NCBI RefSeq assembly: GCF_036884655.1
Contig: NC_088357.1
Coordinates: forward strand, 42,788,001-42,852,000
Origin: Musa acuminata AAA Group
Taxonomy: Eukaryota; Streptophyta; Magnoliopsida; Zingiberales; Musaceae
Length of the DNA: 64,000 bases
Direction: 5' to 3'
Made by a program: the position numbers and the translations under genes
Shown here: one piece after another, positions 62,301 through 64,000 of the stretch
How positions within the stretch are numbered: position 1 is the first letter of the stretch
How the letters are laid out: each line of letters opens with the position of its first letter
The notes under the pieces: generated by a model
Database searches by the model: none
What the model was told of the DNA's origin: nothing
What the model saw: the letters and a program-made list of their open reading frames with translations, nothing else

Positions 62301-64000
62301 ACGACACAGTGCTAAGGTCACACTGTGAAGCTAAGATCTGCTCTCTATACATCAGATAAACATCCTATACCAAAATCGAGAAATAGAGATTCCATGATTC
62401 TTTCCAGCTATGTCTTACCTTTATCGATAACTGCGAGAAATGCCCCAAGTCTGCATACATGGCTTCAGAACCTGCCAGCGGCGAAAAAAGGGGAAAAAAA
62501 AAAAAGTAAAACAAAGGGAATGTTAGATTATGACATATGGAAGAAATGCAAAGAACATTACAAAGAACGGTCGCTGTTGTGCTACCTGTTATGCATAAAA
62601 GGATCCCACCCAAGGACATCCAACCTCCTCTTTGGGTTTTCTTCACGAATTTGTACATGTAGTATGGAGAGAGTGCTTGATAAACATGTGGATTCCAATG
62701 GAAAATGTTATAAACACCAATCGCACTGATTCATAGAAGCCATATAATGACAACTGGTGCAAACAAGAATCCAACTCGATGTGTCCCATAATGTTGCAGA
62801 GCAAACAAACCGATTAATATGAGACACACAATAGGGACTTCTACATCTGCAGATTGACAAACCGTTGATCGAATCAGAAAATCACCTTCATAATGAGATG
62901 AAAAATCAACAAAGCAAGTAATCTTATAAGAACACAAAAAAAAAAAAAAGAGTAATTGACTATTTGCATCGCCGAGTAGTTTCTCGGCTTTAGAAAAGAT
63001 GCCAGTGTGGTGTCAGCCAAGACAAAATCATGTCCTGCTCGGCACCTAATTCAGAAGATTGGGGCTAAAGGTTGAATCATGTCAAGTATAAAGCCTTTGT
63101 GTGAAGGATTACAAGATGAGTTGTTATCCCCTAATACAGAAGAATTAAACAATCACCATGAGAGATCCCAAATCACCTGCAGAAGCTCTCTGCAGATTGA
63201 ATGTTCCCAGCACAAGCAGTTTCTTATGCACAATAAAAGAAAAAGATTGCTTAACTTGTTTGGTGTTTGTTTTAGAAGCTTCCTTACATTTGTGGTGTTC
63301 CCTGGCTTAATACAGAAGAATTAGACAATCACCATGAGAGATCCCAAATAACTTGCAGAAGCTCTCTGCAGATTGAATGTTCCCAGCACAAGCAGTTTCT
63401 TATGCACAATAAAAGAAAAAGATTGCTTAATTTGTTTGGTGTTTGTTTTAGAAGCTTCCTTACATTTGTGGTGTTCCCTGGCCATGGAAAGCTCAAGCCC
63501 TGAAACCGCTGAGAAGACTGCAATTTCAGAGTTAGACGATTAGGGAAAGGCTCAATCACATCAAGCAACCTGCAGTAAAGTCCAAGCCAAAGATGAGGGA
63601 CTACCGGAAATCGCCGGCGTAAGCACGCCGTCCCCGATGACCATGCATGTTCCAATCAGGGCAAGGATCAGGAGCATCTTCTGCAGCACCTGGTGCCTCT
63701 CCAGCATCACTCTCACCCTGGAAGCCGCTCCGACGCCGCCCGACGGCGAGCCAGCGCCGCCGCCGCCGCCGCCGCGGTCCGTCTTCTTGTACGCGGAGAT
63801 CTCCTCGTCGGCCAGCTGCCCGTTGGGGAGGAACCCGACGCGGGCGTGGCGGCAGAGGAGCGAGTAGAGCGCGAAGGTGCCGCCCTCGCCGTCGTCGTCG
63901 GCCCGGAGCACGATGAAGACGTACTTGAGGAGGGGGACGAGCGTGAGGGTCCAGAAGACGAAGGAGAGCACCCCGTAGATCTCCTCGTTCGTCTCCGAGT
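59387..64000 (-). CDS. HAK: HAK/KUP/KT potassium transporter, 5'-partial, with in-frame TGA
   Basis: Eight exons in the window, minus strand: 64000-63605 (partial), 63517-63464, 62846-62586, 62471-62419, 62123-62000, 61886-61632, 60581-60175, 60016-59387. They encode about 725 residues. Some 50-60 N-terminal residues lie beyond the right edge. The protein is a plasma-membrane or tonoplast K+ transporter with about 12 membrane segments. Diagnostic phrases are [15 protein letters not shown] in the first exon, [84 protein letters not shown] and the end [11 protein letters not shown]. Overall similarity points to clade II (rice HAK10/HAK2-like). The cytosolic C-terminal tail is Ser/Glu-rich. A glycine run ([14 protein letters not shown]) sits in the first large loop. 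An in-frame TGA at 62733-62731 replaces the Cys of WLLCIS; all other exons and splice sites look intact. It is a nonsense allele, a young pseudogene or a sequence error. Confidence 0.85.
63132..63481. repeat. 176-bp tandem duplication across a HAK exon-intron boundary
   Basis: Copies at 63132-63305 and 63308-63481 are nearly identical, differing at only a handful of positions. On the minus strand the right copy includes the last 18 bp of the second exon (CCAGGGAACACCACAAAT) plus its donor GTAAGG. The left copy repeats both inside the intron. Confidence 0.92.

Noticed and set aside
63079..63324. 81-codon plus-strand frame across the HAK intron duplication
   Set aside because: It lies antisense in an intron and arises from the duplicated segment.

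Overview
This is a plant nuclear genome window, most likely from a commelinid monocot. Musa or a relative (Zingiberales) fits well, but that is an inference. The genes are intron-rich with GT-AG splicing. Some first exons and intronless genes are strongly GC-rich, a typical monocot pattern, and they lie in AT-rich intergenic DNA full of decayed LTR retrotransposons. The closest families I recognise are the monocot forms of GID2, AGO6/AGO16 and HAK10-type K+ transporters.

Layout: 1-3.3 kb is AT-rich and unassigned, with a GC-rich edge and a (TA)n tract. 3.9-7.6 kb is a decayed gypsy-type element with two degenerate tandem arrays (about 76 bp and 28 bp periods). 8.8-9.3 kb holds an intronless GID2/SLEEPY1 F-box gene (minus). 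11.14-11.33 kb holds a 63-aa precursor of a PIP-type secreted peptide (plus). 12.3-16.6 kb holds copia and gypsy fragments. 18.4-19.8 kb is a three-exon DUF3537 membrane protein gene (plus). 21.7-28.7 kb is a complete 22-exon Argonaute gene of the AGO6 type (plus). It converges on a six-exon, five-finger CCCH zinc-finger gene (29.4-39.4 kb, minus), whose 7.4-kb second intron holds a 4.3-kb non-autonomous LTR retrotransposon. 42.2-50.6 kb is an old copia element with both LTRs and a 5-bp target duplication, probably carrying a nested LTR block. 52.1-58.5 kb is a four-exon gene for a coiled-coil, repeat-bearing protein of unknown function (minus). 59.4-64.0 kb is a HAK/KUP/KT potassium transporter gene (minus), cut by the window's right edge.

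The genes do not form a pathway. Separate roles are gibberellin signalling (GID2), RNA-directed DNA methylation (AGO6), peptide signalling (PIP) and K+ transport (HAK). All exon joins were deduced by hand from reading frame, GT-AG signals and remembered family alignments, and every join keeps frame.

I found no new multi-gene system. The most useful observations are: an in-frame TGA in an otherwise intact HAK gene; a 176-bp tandem duplication in the same gene that copies a 5' splice site; the unusual internal repeats of the coiled-coil protein; the PIP peptide gene; and the non-autonomous retrotransposon inside the CCCH gene.
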